A model generated the notes under the pieces. That model saw nothing but the letters and a program-made list of their open reading frames with translations, did not search any database and had not been told where the DNA came from. Position numbers and translations under genes: made by a program. A DNA stretch of 64,000 nt from Pomphorhynchus laevis (lineage: Eukaryota > Acanthocephala > Palaeacanthocephala > Echinorhynchida > Pomphorhynchidae), in assembly GCA_012934845.2 (NCBI GenBank), contig WNNJ02001792.1:1-64000 (forward strand), in the 5' to 3' direction. How positions within the stretch are numbered: the stretch's first letter is position 1; each line of letters begins with the position of its first letter. Of the stretch, positions 24,296 to 36,912 are shown one piece after another.

Positions 24296-24412
24296 CTAGG
24301 CTGTGTGCTTTTCCGTACTAGACTGTGAGCGCTTCTTTGTACGCTTTAGGAAGGACGGTGTACGAAAGCTTGACTTTTTACGTTCTGCACTCTTCTGCTC
24401 GGGTGAAGAGGC
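24296..24412 (-). CDS. Adducin (Hts-like), terminal coding exon with MARCKS-related domain
   Basis: On the minus strand an acceptor TTGTGTTCTTTCAAAG is followed, in phase 0, by 38 codons and TAG. The peptide is ASSPEQKSAERKKSS followed by FRTPSFLKRTKKRSQSS and TEKHTA. KK..FRTPSFLK..KK is the signature of the C-terminal MARCKS-related segment of adducins, the spectrin-actin capping proteins of the membrane skeleton. The segment binds calmodulin and phosphoinositides and is phosphorylated on the serine after TP. Basic residues and the FRTPSFLK core are intact. GC content is higher than the surroundings, and AATAAA lies downstream (minus, about 24035). The remaining exons should lie at higher coordinates on this strand; I could not find them. 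Confidence 0.75.
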   Translation of the reverse strand, partial: ASSPEQKSAERKKSSFRTPSFLKRTKKRSQSSTEKHTA

Positions 24413-24429
24413 CTTTGAAAGAACACAAA

Positions 24430-25235
24430 ATCAATAAATACAGATAATGAATGACTTATGTGTGAAATAATTTGATTCGCTATGTGCGAATAATAAATGA
24501 AATGTTTGAATATGAATTAGATTTCCAATATGTTCAGTTGTTTAGTAATAAGCTAATTGAATTAGTAAAATTATAGTATGCATTTTATCTTAAACTGTTT
24601 TTATTTTACAAATATTAGTCACATTGGCTTATTGCTGTCTTTGGTGAACTGCCCAGGAAAGATGTTTGTTTGACAGTTTGAACTTTTCGTAATTATTAGT
24701 CTCTATACAAAATTTTATTAATTTTAACCAATTAAAGAAAAGTCCAATATTTGATTGCATACCTTAAAAAGCGTAATATTTAACAATTCACTCATTTTAA
24801 GATCTCAAAATTGTAACACTTATTGTTTAAAATTGATAAAAAGAAGATTAATTGTAATATCTAATTATCTGATTATTTTCAGAATAAATAAATTATTTCG
24901 GAGCAAATAAAACACAAATAAAATCGGTGTGATCTCAAAACAACAATCATTGATGTTTAACGCTGAGTTTAGTTCAGAAGAATTGTCACCCTACAATTAA
25001 AGTGTCAACCAATATTATCGTAAATGAAGGCATTCCTGATTAGAGCGATAAAAATATTTAAGATTGATTTTTTATTGCTGACACTATTCGTTAATGAGAT
25101 ACATGTTATAGAAAAACAAGCCAAACATAGCACCCTGAAGTTATTTTAGTTATTAATAATCCACAAAGATAACGATAAAATTAAAATATATTTGCGATGG
25201 GCGTTGTTTTATTATGGTGAAATGAATAAACAATA
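24430..25235. other. Probable adducin intron sequence, AT-rich
   Basis: No exon could be supported between the adducin acceptor and the tandem repeat at 25.2 kb. Confidence 0.4.
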
Positions 25236-25244
25236 TGTATGTTC

Positions 25245-25397
25245 AAGTATCTTCAGCATTGATTTCATAATAATTCGGTTTAGAACTCTGTTTCCGCAAT
25301 TGAATTTTGACGAGCTTTCGAAGTATCTTCAGCATTGATTTCATAATAATTCGGTTTAGAACTCTGTTTCCGCAATTAAATTCCGACGAGCTTTCAA
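25245..25397. repeat. 76-bp direct repeat, two copies
   Basis: AAGTATCTTCAGCATTGATT to CGACGAGCTTTC-type text occurs at 25245 and again at 25321, with few differences. A minus-strand frame of 86 codons spans it, but the period is not a multiple of three. Confidence 0.85.
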
Positions 25398-25904
25398 AGT
25401 AAACAATTACAGGTAAATCCCTGAAATCGCGATTGTTTAATGATTGATTACATAAGAAGGGATTATCATCACAAAATCTGTATTCATCTAAGTTGATATT
25501 CACATCACTTAATAAATTGTAAAAAAGTGAAAAAGTAAATTAAAAGTGAGAATTTATTGTTAAGTTAAAGGTAAATAATTTGTGTTTCTTAAATGTTTTT
25601 ACTCGACCAAAATATGAATCCTGCAAAATTATACGAATAAAATTATATTCAATATTAATAAAATTATATTTTCTCCTGTATATTTCTTCATTGAAGTCTT
25701 AGCAAATGAGATTACTATATTATATCAATAATAGAATCAATGACCAATTATATTCGTAAATTAATTTTTAAATGCCCGATTAAGTTTTTCCATTGGAGAA
25801 AAATGAATCAACAAAATATTAAATTTACAATATGTCAAACAAATTATATTATAATATATTATAATTATATTATAATAATATAATTCTATATTATTATATA
25901 GAAT

Positions 25905-26460
25905 AGGATACCAGATAATCAATTTTTATCATAGGACATATGCCATTAGCACGTATTTGGCCCCGCTGTTATGCTGTTTCGAGGAATAGGAGCCCAAACC
26001 GGATAGCATTGCAGTCCCTCCTGATGACCTCTAATTCTTATTCTGATACAACGTATGTTATTTATTAGTCAATTCATAAAAACGACTTTTATTTTAAATT
26101 TCAATTTTCCATTTAAACTTGATATAAATATAAATTGTATAAAATCTTATATAATTATTTATTATAATAATATTATAATATTATATTTAATAATATAATA
26201 TAATTTATAATATATTAATATAATTTATAATATAATATAATTTATATTATATTTAATTTAATATTATCTGATACATCATATGCTATTAGCCAATTCATAA
26301 AAATTAACTTTTATTTTAAATAACAATTTTAGATTTTAACTTGATTTAAATTATATAATAATTTATTATTATTTATTATTTATTTAAATTTTATTTAGTA
26401 TTATTTGTTAATTTATAAATAATATAAGATGCATAGATTAAGTTAGCTGATTTGATTTAG
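25905..26460 (+). repeat. Rep-A, two overlapping copies
   Basis: A full core at 25930-26060 (GTATTTGGCCCCGCTGTTATG, GGATAGCATTGCAG, CTCCTGATGACCTCTAATTC) and body are followed by a second body starting at CTGATACATCATATGCTATT (26269). That body ends at AGATGCATAGATTAAGTTAGCTGATTTG. Confidence 0.65.
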
Positions 26461-26759
26461 TTAATATATTATAAGTATTTGGCAGATTTCTTGCAATTTT
26501 AACACATACTACAATTCAAGAATATAAAGATTAATATTTTTACTATAACATTCAATTTCCTTGACTCTTCCAATGAGAGTAAAACTTCAAACTGACATAA
26601 AGATGTGAGGTCGAGTCCATATCAAGAAGTTTCTTAATCTGTTCATATTATACTGCACATATTAAATGTGTCACAAATATTGTGTTGTAAATGAAAATAA
26701 AATCAAATAAAATGAATTATATAAAATTTATATTAAAATAATAATTTATAAATCTATAT

Positions 26760-26815
26760 ATATTTATCTTTATTTTTATAGTATAAAATACTTAGACTCG
26801 GTGATTTGATCTTAT
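26760..26815 (+). repeat. Rep-A 3' end fragment
   Basis: TATAAAATACTTAGACTCGG followed by TGATTTGATC matches the Rep-A terminus only. Confidence 0.45.
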
Positions 26816-27890
26816 TCATTGGAAATTTTAAACCAATAAATGGAACAATTGATTATAATAATTAATTATTCGAATGATTTAACTGCGAGAAGATATTTGT
26901 TTCCAATATAATAATGGCGTACATGCTCATGCTTTATTTATATGCGTCTACTCTGTATTCTAAGTAGAAAATTTGCTATCATATTTTAGATTATTTTCAG
27001 TGGAAAATAATAATTATTCTGTATGAATTTTGAATATAGGCCACCATATATGCCAAATATTTACGAGTCTATTTGCTAGCATGTGTTGCGTGAACACAAT
27101 TTTCTTATAAAAATAGGAAATATGATATTACCGGTGGTATTTATGTAATTTTGAGATATGCGATAAGAATCAGTTTTTCGGAAACATTGAAAATGACAGT
27201 TGAAAATGTGACCTACTCAAAAAATAAGTGTCACGACAGGAAACAATATATTTGATTTTTCGGTATATTGGGTTTACAGTACGAAAGCATTTTCTTTCTA
27301 GTTAAAGAATTTAGACAGCAACAAAGTAATTTGATTCCACATCACAACGGTATTTTTAATATAAGCAGATTAATAAAATTAAAATTTAGCATTTTAGATA
27401 AATAACAAACTAAAGTAATTTGATTAACTAAGTTATTTTAATATTTAAAAGAAATTAAAGAAATTGCATAAAGTCGATTCAGTTAATTCTAACATCAAAT
27501 TTGTGAAATTTTGATATAAAAGTGTATGCAAGCAATGTGATAATTGTTGACTTATGAATTAGATAAATAAAAATGATATGATTGTAAACGTAATTAATAT
27601 GTATAATCTTAAATTATTAATATAACGCAAATTAGCGTTTGAATTAAATTGTTAAAATATAAAATTTGAACTAAAAATCCAATTTTTTGAAAGAGGCACA
27701 AGATTAGCTTCTTTTAACTAAATATTATAAATAATTAAATATATTTTTAATAAAAAAAATTTTAATGCTTGTTAGAATCCTAAATAAGCATGTAAATATT
27801 AAATATACTTAAATATTAAATTACATACATAATATTTCTCAAGAATCCATGATGCAAGTTTAGCTTTATTACCTCTTGAAATTAGAATTT
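26816..27890. other. AT-rich sequence without recognised gene
   Basis: Nothing recognised. Short frames only. Confidence 0.5.
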
Positions 27891-28081
27891 AAAAATATTC
27901 AGGAACGATAAGATAAAATTAAAAGACACAATTATTTTGATATTTCGCTATTAATTAATGGCATATATAGAAATTAGAAAGTATTGTTTCTAATTTTTGA
28001 AGATGCTCGTAGTTACTAGTGAAATAAATAATAATAATTTTGTCTTTTAATTTTACCTTATCGTTCCTGAATATTTTAAAA
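27891..28081. mobile_element. MITE family B, second copy
   Basis: The left arm AATATTCAGGAACGATAAGA, TAAAATTAAAAGACA is mirrored by the right arm TGTCTTTTAATTTTACCTTA, TCGTTCCTGAATATT. The centre is non-coding and shares the TGAAGATGCTCGTAGTTACTAG block with the 22.5 kb copy. Confidence 0.75.
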
Positions 28082-29450
28082 TACAGATCTGGATGGATAT
28101 ATTTCTTACAATTAGATTTCGATTAATTTTTCAATGAAAGTGATACAACCTTTAAAATGATTTAACTGAATTTACATTTTTTAAAGTTTTATTTTTCATA
28201 TTTATTTTAAAATTAATTTTTTTTTAATTTATCTTCTAAATCGAATTTTTGTAATTTCTTAATTAATTTAAAATTAAAACGAAGAATAAGGATAATATGT
28301 AGTCAGTAGCTGCTCTAGTTATTCTATATATATGACTTTTATTCATTTTGAATTAATGACTTTTATGTTTATTTGTAAACTTTTCAATATTAAACATGTA
28401 ATTACTCTAGAAGATATCCACAACATCCATAATATTTTTTAGAACAAAGCATTTCGGTCAATGAAGTTTTATTTTATTATTTTTCAATCTGGAAATGCCA
28501 AAGAGAAAAAAGAAAAGGTCTGTCTCTGTTTATCTAAACAAATCTTCCCAGACAAAAATATGACAAATTTTGTATCTTTGCAGAATAATTTTAGCTGAAA
28601 GTCCAAAGATACCATATTCGTCATCTTTGCAAAACAATATTAGCTGAAAGTCATTTTAAAAGGAATATATGAATGAGATTTCCGTATTAAAAATTTGTAT
28701 TACTAATTCACTTCCTATTATTGATTGTTTATTCATAAATAGTTAAATATTCAATTAGTTAGTTTATTTTAATTTAATTTGTTAATTTGGCTTTGAAAGT
28801 ATACCTATTTTTAATAATTTTGAACATATTTAAAACCTATGATATTTGCAATATATTTATTAAATACTTAGAAAAATATTTATTATTTTAATAATAAATG
28901 TAAAAATTTATTAATTTTAATAAATAAAATTATCGCTTTTCTTGTGTTCGGTGATTCTTAGCCGTTATAAGGTTATCAGAATATGCTCAGAAATTACAAT
29001 TGCTGGTGATTCTTTGTCATTATATAGTTGTCCGAATATGATAAATAATTGCAACTAAAATATAATTTAATAACAACAAAAATATAGATCATTAAATTAT
29101 AAAATAGAGGATATTGTTTTCAAAAGTTAATTGCTAAATAGTCATTTATTCATTTATAAATTAAAGGCCTTTCGCCATTAAAAATAAATAAGAGGTAAAA
29201 TTAAATCATTTACATGTTAGTCACATAGTCAAACATAAAATCAAATATTAAATATGTACAAAACATAACCAGTATTTGTATAATCGGCAACGACAACAAA
29301 TATCAGCCATGACATAGTTGAACGCTGACGAAATTTGATGAATTTTTTTAAAAATTCACATTTCAGAATCCCTGTTGACATTCGTTGATGTTGACATTCC
29401 CTGTTGGCATTCGTTCATTATTTGATTAGGAGGTTAGCAGTATTGTTCTA
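28082..29450. other. AT-rich sequence without recognised gene
   Basis: There are only small local duplications (for example a block with TCTTTGCA..AAT.TTAGCTGAAAGTC near 28580 and 28625). No gene was recognised. Confidence 0.5.
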
Positions 29451-29589
29451 AATTATCTGATGGTTATGCGCATGATTATTATAAGCATGAGTTTAATTAA
29501 AGAACATAGCTTAGATATCAAAGTTGTTATTTGCGGATGATCCTGAAATGGACTTCTATCACAAAACATTAAACGTAATGTTAAATAGC

Positions 29590-30162
29590 AGGTAATTAGA
29601 AATATATCCTTTTTAAACAGTCTACATAAGAAAGATTTAGTTTGTGGCCTCGTGGAATGTGCGGATGCTGATATGGTTCTGAAGCTCCTGAAGAAACTAG
29701 CGTTCCCTGACGTGAAACCCCGTCCCATTATAGACTTCTTGGAAAACGGACTGACATACCAAGATGGCTCTTGATTACACTGAGTGATAAACACGCCGCT
29801 CATTCAATAAAGAATGCTTACAGGATTATGGGTTTGAGTTTTATCTTGTCTACATATCACCTGATAGGTCTAAAGAAGAACGTGAGTCACATTCAATCTC
29901 ACTTAAGAAGCTTCAAGAAATGCGACCAAATATATCTAACAAGCGTTTTTTCATACGCAATGTAAGGATTATAGAGATAAAGAAGGGCGTTTCTAGCGTC
30001 GCTGTTGTTAGTCAAAATATCAGTCCTAGACACGAAACAGCCCCGCAGACATTGAGTACGTCTCAAGTTTCGCTTCAAAACGAGCAATGGTTCCTATTTA
30101 TTGTTTTTGTTCAATGGTTCCTGTTCATGATGTTGAAGTACCTACCTTATAGCAACGAGTAA
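29590..30162 (+). pseudogene. Coding-like remnant of unknown family
   Basis: Less AT-rich than its surroundings. Plus-strand frames read LVECADADMVLKLLKKLAFP and DVKPRPIIDFLENGLTYQDG (about 29645-29770), then GYGFEFYLVYISPDRSKEE and IRNVRIIEIKKGVSSVAVVS (to about 30160), with frame changes between. Minus-strand frames here are shadows. It ends where the LINE at 30.18 kb begins, so it may be an ORF1-like part of that element or an unrelated captured sequence. I do not recognise the family. Confidence 0.35.
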
Positions 30163-30179
30163 CTAAAAGCGTCGAAACT

Positions 30180-33100
30180 GTATAACATCATAAAATCGAT
30201 ACATCCTACATATCCTTCACTGCTGGGCCAACCGCGTCATCCATCATCAATGCTGCCACAGCTATCTTAACCTGATCATTCATCATTTACCTGGGCCTTT
30301 TCGATTGTCAATAATTGCACTCAAATATCGGCTCGATTCTCCACGCACTTCACGAATTCAATCTCATTATCCTCCTCACTGAATCCTGGTAACGAAATGA
30401 TGATCTTGTCACTCGTCGTCTACGTCTTAAAGGTTCCTCTGTCGCCCATCTTCCTCTACCTCTTCGTAAATTCAGCCGCAAGCATTTGGATTGTCATGGT
30501 GGCCTTTTGGGAGAGTAGCAGCTTTGCTAAATCTAACTTTTTTACGCTTTAGACAGCTACCACTTCTGTTGTATCTAAGTTCTCTTATTTAGACTATATA
30601 TAACAACAAAATGAACTCTTGCAGATAAACTTTCTTATATCGCAAACAAGACTACTGTTACTGTTAACTCAGTGTATGCTGCCTTTATTTAATTACGAGA
30701 AATCCTTAAAGTTTTTCAGAGTCATGTCCTATAGCATGTATATTTTCTGGAAGGATTAACATTTTTTCAATTTCAAAGTGAAGGTGAAAAATTTTTACTA
30801 CAACGTGAAATTTTATATAATAAATCTTTTTATTTGCAAACATAACAAAAATTATTTAATAAATATTAAAAATAACGATAAAACACAAAATTAAAATTAA
30901 TAATCATTAATTAATAATCATTATTTAATGATACAATTAACACTGCATCTACATCTTGCCATTCGTCATATACGTCTTGATGGATACTGTCACTCATTTC
31001 CTAGACATATTGGAACTCCAGTCACGAACTTTAGTTCGTCATGGAGGCCTCATCATTTCGGCTAAGTATTCTATCACTGTTACCGCTATAAGCTGCTTAT
31101 GCCTTTAAGTAACCAACTTCGAACTACTCCGTTGTATCATCTCACTTCCATCGCTCTATTGCCACTTATCTTTGATTTAATGTCAAGGATCTGCTTCACT
31201 ATCCTCCATATTCTTTCAAGAGCACTCTAACCTTTTATCATATATCTCCTCACTAACTATTCCCACTTTTTAAATCGGTGATTGTAATGTCCGTTTAGAA
31301 CGTAGCCACTTTCCAAATCTTCGTTAATTGGCATCCATATTTCACACCTACAAGTATTCAATCGTTGCTTCTGAACCTACTCATCAGTTGGGTGGCCTTC
31401 CATAATATGTTTGTATATCAATTCCTTCCAGCATTGTTACTCTGTATTGTCAGTGACCCAAGAATATCCGACCACTTCATGGTCTCAATTAGAATTAATC
31501 TGAATCAGGTCGACAAATCTCATAGAGTTGTCACTTTTCGCCCATGGTCTTCTTTGCAGCTTGCATATTTAACTTCTGAACTAGCTTCTTCTACACTCCG
31601 CACTTGCCTATCCGCATTTCCAGCTGATGCCCTTACCAACATTTACTACTCCCAAGTTTCTTCCATGGTCCGGTATATTATCCCACTTTGGAAATTCCTA
31701 CAAGCATGTAAACACTCTCCTTCTTGGTTTGACAGTGAATGTCGCTCATGCAAGCGTGATCTCCGTCGCCCATCTAGGACGTGTAAGCATTTTATTTATC
31801 GCAGCACTATGACCATATTTTCATCCATCCAAGGGCAATTGATCCACAAATGCCGTCATTATAGTTCGCTCCTGCATACTAAGGCTACATTTTTTGGGTA
31901 ATCAACTATCATCAGCGACTACTGATTGGCACGCTGGAAAGTATTAAGTCGATTCCTTCTGAGTGCCTCGTCTTTGTCTATTTGCTCAATCGATCCTTCA
32001 ATCTTCGCTAGTTATCTCAGATTTAAACTTGACAATGTATGTCGTACTTTTCCACATTTTGTTTACTCTTTAGTCATTGTCACATTCATTGTCACATGTT
32101 GCTTCCTGAACTTTTCTACATATCGCATGTGTCTTCTTATGAAATTATCTTACTGATATCTTGACTCAACAACTCTTAATCTTCTCAGGATCATTTACCA
32201 ACAACTATCCTTAAATATATTGCCTTTGCAATATATTTGCCTTCGCAATATATATTCTTCTGTAAACTATTTAATTCGTGTATTCGACTAAAGATCTTCC
32301 CCGCTGATAGAAGGCTGCCAGTATCCGTCCGCCGCTAAAATCCCAATCCTTTGACCATAATATTCTATAGTCTTATCATCCTCTCTTACTACTTTCCGCT
32401 AATTTGAAACTCTTTGAAAGACTCATTTCGAACCAAGTTATATTTTACGTAAATTCGTCAAACTTTCTTCCTCAATATAATGCTGCATACCTTAAAAACA
32501 GCTTCACTGAAACTGATTGTCACAAGGTAATAGATGATATTCTCTTAGCTCGCGATCAACAATTAACTTCCCTTCTCATTTCGCTTGATTAGTCGAGAGC
32601 TTTTGACATTGTAGATCATTCTATTCTCCCGCACTTCCTTCGGCATCGTTATGGCTTCTCCATCTCTACTCTTAAATGGTTCTGGTCATATCTTACTAGC
32701 CGCATTGCCACTATATCATTCACAATGCAGTTAGTGTATCTTTTGCACACCCTGTGGTGTACCGCAAGGTACACCACAGGGTGTGCGATCTTGGAGATCT
32801 CGGTTCTATCTTGTTCTCACTTCTCCTTAGAGATCTCGGTCTACTGTGCTTAGCATTCAGATGTTAATGTCATGCAGTATGCAAATGGCATCCTTATCCA
32901 TTTGTCCGCACCCAATTTATCATTAACTCCTCTCCTCGCCTAGGTTTCATCCTGCCTAGAATCCATATCTCAGCATTTTTCATACATTGGAATGTTGGTG
33001 TGGTAAATCCCATGAAATCTAGTGTTCTTTGAACCCACTTTCCGGTATGTAGATTCAATCTTATCCTGATCTCTTTTTTAACATCCATCGCCTTCCTTGC

Positions 33101-33790
33101 GTGAATTCGCTAACATTTTTAGGAATTATTATAGCCTCCTCTCTCTCGTTCTCAAGATTCGTTCCTTTTATCCTATTCTCCGTGACATTGATCGTATTCG
33201 AAAACACAATTTTTTCCTTTCTCCAATACTCTAAAGTATTTCCTACTCTTGACAATTGAATCTCACTTTTCTCCTTAAATTCTCCATCTTGTATTATTGC
33301 CCTCTGTATCGATTTCTTCGCACTGCAGCCCGCATACTTCTTCGACGCCGGAGTTTTTATCCCGTCTCCAATGAACATATCAACTTTCATTGGCTCAATA
33401 GACATTATTGAGTTTTATATTACTTTGCCGTTCTCGCTATTCGTTTACTTTATCATCCCCCGTCGTATCTTCACCAAGATATTGAATATTCGTCATCCAT
33501 AGCACTTAGCTCAAACAATCAGTTCCTGTTACACATTCCTCGTTATCGGACGAACTTTGGCCTGCGTTCCTGCTTCATTTCTATGACTCTCATTTGGAAT
33601 TATCTTTTTTTTAAACTTCGTTGCCAGCCTAACCTCACTACCTTTCAATGCATACTTCATACGTTTCTACTGAGTAACTAGACTCTGCAAGAATTAGATC
33701 CGAATTATTTTATCGTACCCACGTCGGCTACACGGAGTAGAATTCAGTCACATCAATTTTTATGTTTTATTTATTTCAGTGGACTTGTAT
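30180..33790 (+). mobile_element. Decayed CR1/L2-like non-LTR retrotransposon
   Basis: The order of domains is that of an APE-type LINE. Endonuclease-like remnants come first (30290-31300), then ISDHFMVSIRINL (about 31470), the SDH box that closes the endonuclease. A linker follows with PSWFDSECRSCKRDLR (about 31715). The RT blocks are ETDCHKVIDDILLARDQQLTS and LLISLD (32500-32590), SRAFDIVDHSILPHFL (32593-32640), GFSISTLKWFWSYLTSR (32655-32705) and the CGVPQG turn (32745-32790). The C-terminal tail reads YRTNFGLRSCFISMTLIW and NLTTFQCILHTF (33545-33670). Stops and frame changes show that it is dead. A 19-bp fold-back palindrome sits in the CGVPQG block. Confidence 0.75.
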
Positions 33791-34439
33791 GCCGACTGGC
33801 TGCCTTAGATAGTTAAAAAATTAATAAATATACCTTTCTACTGTTTAAAGTCAAAAGCTTCACTAATGTTAACATAGTCGAACTAATATGCCATTGTCGA
33901 ACTAACTATGTCTGATCATTTCTACATTGTTACTACTTGCGTCTTTAAATCCGTATATTTTCAGTTGCGTATACATCTTTAATCTTGTAGTCACATTTTC
34001 ACTTTCAAAATCTCATTTTAGCATTAGAATGATATATTACATTAGAATGAAAACAAACATTGTATTTGCTGATTTGCTTAACCAACACGTTGTTGATATT
34101 TAAATGAAACGGCAAAACAGCCGTTGACACTTGTTTTTTATAACATTTTAGCCCAACTGAAATATAAACGGCAAGTTGAATTTAACAAGTTATATGTATT
34201 ATGCACAGTGATATTTGCAAATATTACTATAAACTATAAGAAATTACTATAAGAAATTATTGCTATAAGAAATTTCAACTAATGAAGGACTGAAATTCGT
34301 TCTCTGATTAAAAAGCTTTTTATTTTTTACAATTTCCTCATTGTACATCAAAATGCCATTCAAGTTACACAACAATTGCTTCCAAAGACAATTTGAATTA
34401 TAACTCAATATTAGAATTCACTGTAATAAAGCATTTAAT
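33791..34439. other. AT-rich sequence without recognised gene
   Basis: Nothing recognised. Confidence 0.5.
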
Positions 34440-34625
34440 TAGAGAAAATACATAATTAGCATGTATTTGGCTCCGCAGCTATGTTGAATCGAGTAATAGA
34501 AGCCTAAATAGAAAATCATAGCAGATCAAGTGCTCCCCTCTAATTTGTATTCTAATACATGTGTATATTATCTATTGATTCCTTTACAAATCAAATTTTA
34601 ATAAATTTTTAATTTATTAAAATTA
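34440..34625 (+). repeat. Rep-A core copy
   Basis: AAATACATAATTAGCATG, TATTTGGCTCCGCAGCTATG, then AAATCATAGCAG and CCCCTCTAATTTGTATTCTAA. It breaks into the segmental duplication after about 180 bp. Confidence 0.55.
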
Positions 34626-35227
34626 AAAATGTAAACAAATTTTATGAATTATATAATAAATAACGTTAATTTAAATTTATCAAATATTAGATGTTAATAT
34701 TGTAGCTAAATAATTCATAAAAAATACAATAAATGCGAAAAAATTCAATAGGCTACACTTTATTATTTTAATAATTATCGATAGACTATCATTTATATAT
34801 CATTAAATATCGGTAAAATATTATATATTATATATTATTTATCATATTAAATATTATATTATTATATATTACATATTATTTATTTATATTATAATATTAT
34901 TTATTTAATATTATATATTATATATTATTCATCGGTATTTACAATCATTAAATAATTATATATTTTTATCATTATTTATAATATTCATTATTGAATAATT
35001 TTGTTTTATTCAATAATAAAATAAATTGAAATAAATAATATATTTTTTTGAAAAAATATTGACAATAAATTGAAAACTAAAATTAAAGTACAAAAACTAA
35101 AAATACAAGCATTTTTTTGATAAATGGAACTTAATTAAAAGTTGAGATTATGTAAGAACACAAATAATTTTATCAACAAACTATTTAAATTATAAAATTA
35201 TAATATAATTTTTACTTTGTAGTTCAA

Positions 35228-35466
35228 TTACATGTTGGACCGAGGGAATCGGTCGTCACCCGATATCATAGAATTCTTCCAGATAACTTTGATGATGATG
35301 TATATTTTCCATGATGTATATTATTTATAAATCAAATTTTAAAAGTTTGACGTTTAAAGATTCTTATCTTAAAAAACCTAAATCATATAAAATATCAAGA
35401 TCAATATATTTATATCTTATATGTATGTACAAAATATTTAGACTTACTCAACTGATCCAATTATTA
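35228..35466 (+). repeat. Rep-A copy, diverged
   Basis: CATGTTGGACCGAGGGAATC, ACCCGATATCATAGAATTC represents the core. The end is ATATTTAGACTTACTCAACTGATCCAA. Confidence 0.4.
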
Positions 35467-35951
35467 AGTCATTAATGTAATTAATGAAAGCCACAAGCAT
35501 TTTCTTACAAATGCTAATTTTTTTAATCAAAAACTTTGTTAAAACGAAAAATGTGACAATGGGAAGTATAGCTCATTGTAGCTTACCATTTTATCAATAT
35601 GAACCAATAATTATTGGATTAGTGAAAATAGATGATACATTACAGCATTTGATCATTTATTATAAACGCATTTTTTTATTGTTTGTTATTGATTTCTTTG
35701 TAAATGGGCAATTAATTATTTTTGTCAAAATGCTCTTGTTACTTGCTAATAAATTGTTTTTTTTTGTAGATTGTCTCAGGTTAACAATATTTCACCTGAT
35801 AAAATAAAATATTTCACCTATTAATTTTCTTGATAAAAATATTATTAAGTGATTTCGGAAGCTACTGATCTTCTATGTGTGTAAATCATTAAAATATCAT
35901 TAAAATAATAAATCATTTATATTATAAATTGATTGTTCACTAATATTGGCT

Positions 35952-36097
35952 TATTTATTAGTGGAGAAAGTGAAGTAAAATATTTATTTAATCGAATTTT
36001 CAATAGCCTACTGCTATCATCTTCAGGAGTGATAGCAGTAGGCTATTGAAAATTCGATTAAATAAATATTTTACTTCACTCTCTCAACTAATAAATA
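35952..36097. repeat. Near-perfect inverted repeat, 68-bp arms, 10-bp spacer
   Basis: Arms 35952-36019 and 36030-36097. The inner 56 bp differ at one position, and the spacer is TCTTCAGGAG. Each arm, read toward the outside, contains GATAGC-AGTAG-GCTATT-GAAAATTCG and then ATTAAATAAATATTTTAC. A transcript would form a very long hairpin. The GATAGC/GCTATT stem followed by GAAA resembles helix II plus GAAA of hammerhead-bearing retroelements, but the CUGANGA box is not intact. Confidence 0.9.
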
Positions 36098-36804
36098 TTT
36101 ATATGTTATACAGTTTTTTTATCAATTAATAAATGCCTCATCATATTTCAATTTACTTAATTTTATCCATTGATACTAAACAGAGATCATCACAGTTTTA
36201 AAACAATAAATATTTATATTATAAATTGATTGTTCACTCATATTTTTTGAAATTCTATATTGTTAATATACAAATTTCTTCATGTTTAGGGGTATAATTA
36301 GAGTTATATTAAAATTTAAAATGTCCAATTTTTAAATTTTTCATTTAACAAAAAATAATATTTGCTAATGTATTAAGTGTTTAATAAAATGTATTAAGTA
36401 TGCATTATTCTTGTAAGATAATTTTGGTTAAACTTTATTGGTAAGATAATGCGTAAATAAATTGAATAAATTCAGTAATGAATATAAAATAAACATTTAC
36501 CACTTGGGATAATGTTAATTAACCAGTATTCAACATACTCGTCATTATCTTAAAAAGTAGAGAGGAGAATAAACTAGCAATTAAAGTGTAGATAACAGGA
36601 TGAGCAACCTATTTTCAGATTAATTATCGTATTTTGCGTATAATGTTTAAGACAAATAGTCCTTCATTGTTGAACACAAGTATTGAATGCATGTCAAAAT
36701 AGTACATTATTATGATAGGTTGCGCTATTGGATGTTTGGGCAATTTCATCAATTATATTGTAAAACATAAAGCTACAAAATGTAAAAGCTTCTTATAAGG
36801 AAGA

Positions 36805-36912
36805 ATGACAGTACCTTACTTTTTACGTGATTATCTCTGTTCGCGTGAAAATAATTCCTTGATAAACAAATGGTTAAGCATATGTTACTGCTGCAATGGT
36901 TCCGAGGAGCAC
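36805..36912 (+). CDS. Candidate first coding exon, unknown product
   Basis: This is the partner of 20223-20330: ATG, 36 codons, then a GTAAGT donor in phase 0. The peptide is MTVPYFLRDYLCSREN followed by LINKWLSICYCCNGSEEH. About 560 bp upstream are conserved between the copies, so a promoter or 5' UTR may have been duplicated with it. Read through the donor, the frame stays open to 36999. No downstream exon can be assigned with confidence; the terminal-exon candidate at 40463-40546 has a compatible phase, but the link is speculative. Confidence 0.35.

Noticed and set aside
25243-25503. 86-codon minus-strand ORF
   Set aside because: It is built over a 76-bp direct repeat whose period is not a multiple of three, which is not expected of a maintained coding sequence.
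32894-33405. Two minus-strand frames of 64 and 114 codons
   Set aside because: Antisense to the CR1-like LINE, with no recognisable protein; treated as shadows.
35484-35807. 107-codon ORF
   Set aside because: Low-complexity F/L/I/K-rich translation in AT-rich duplicated sequence with no family resemblance.
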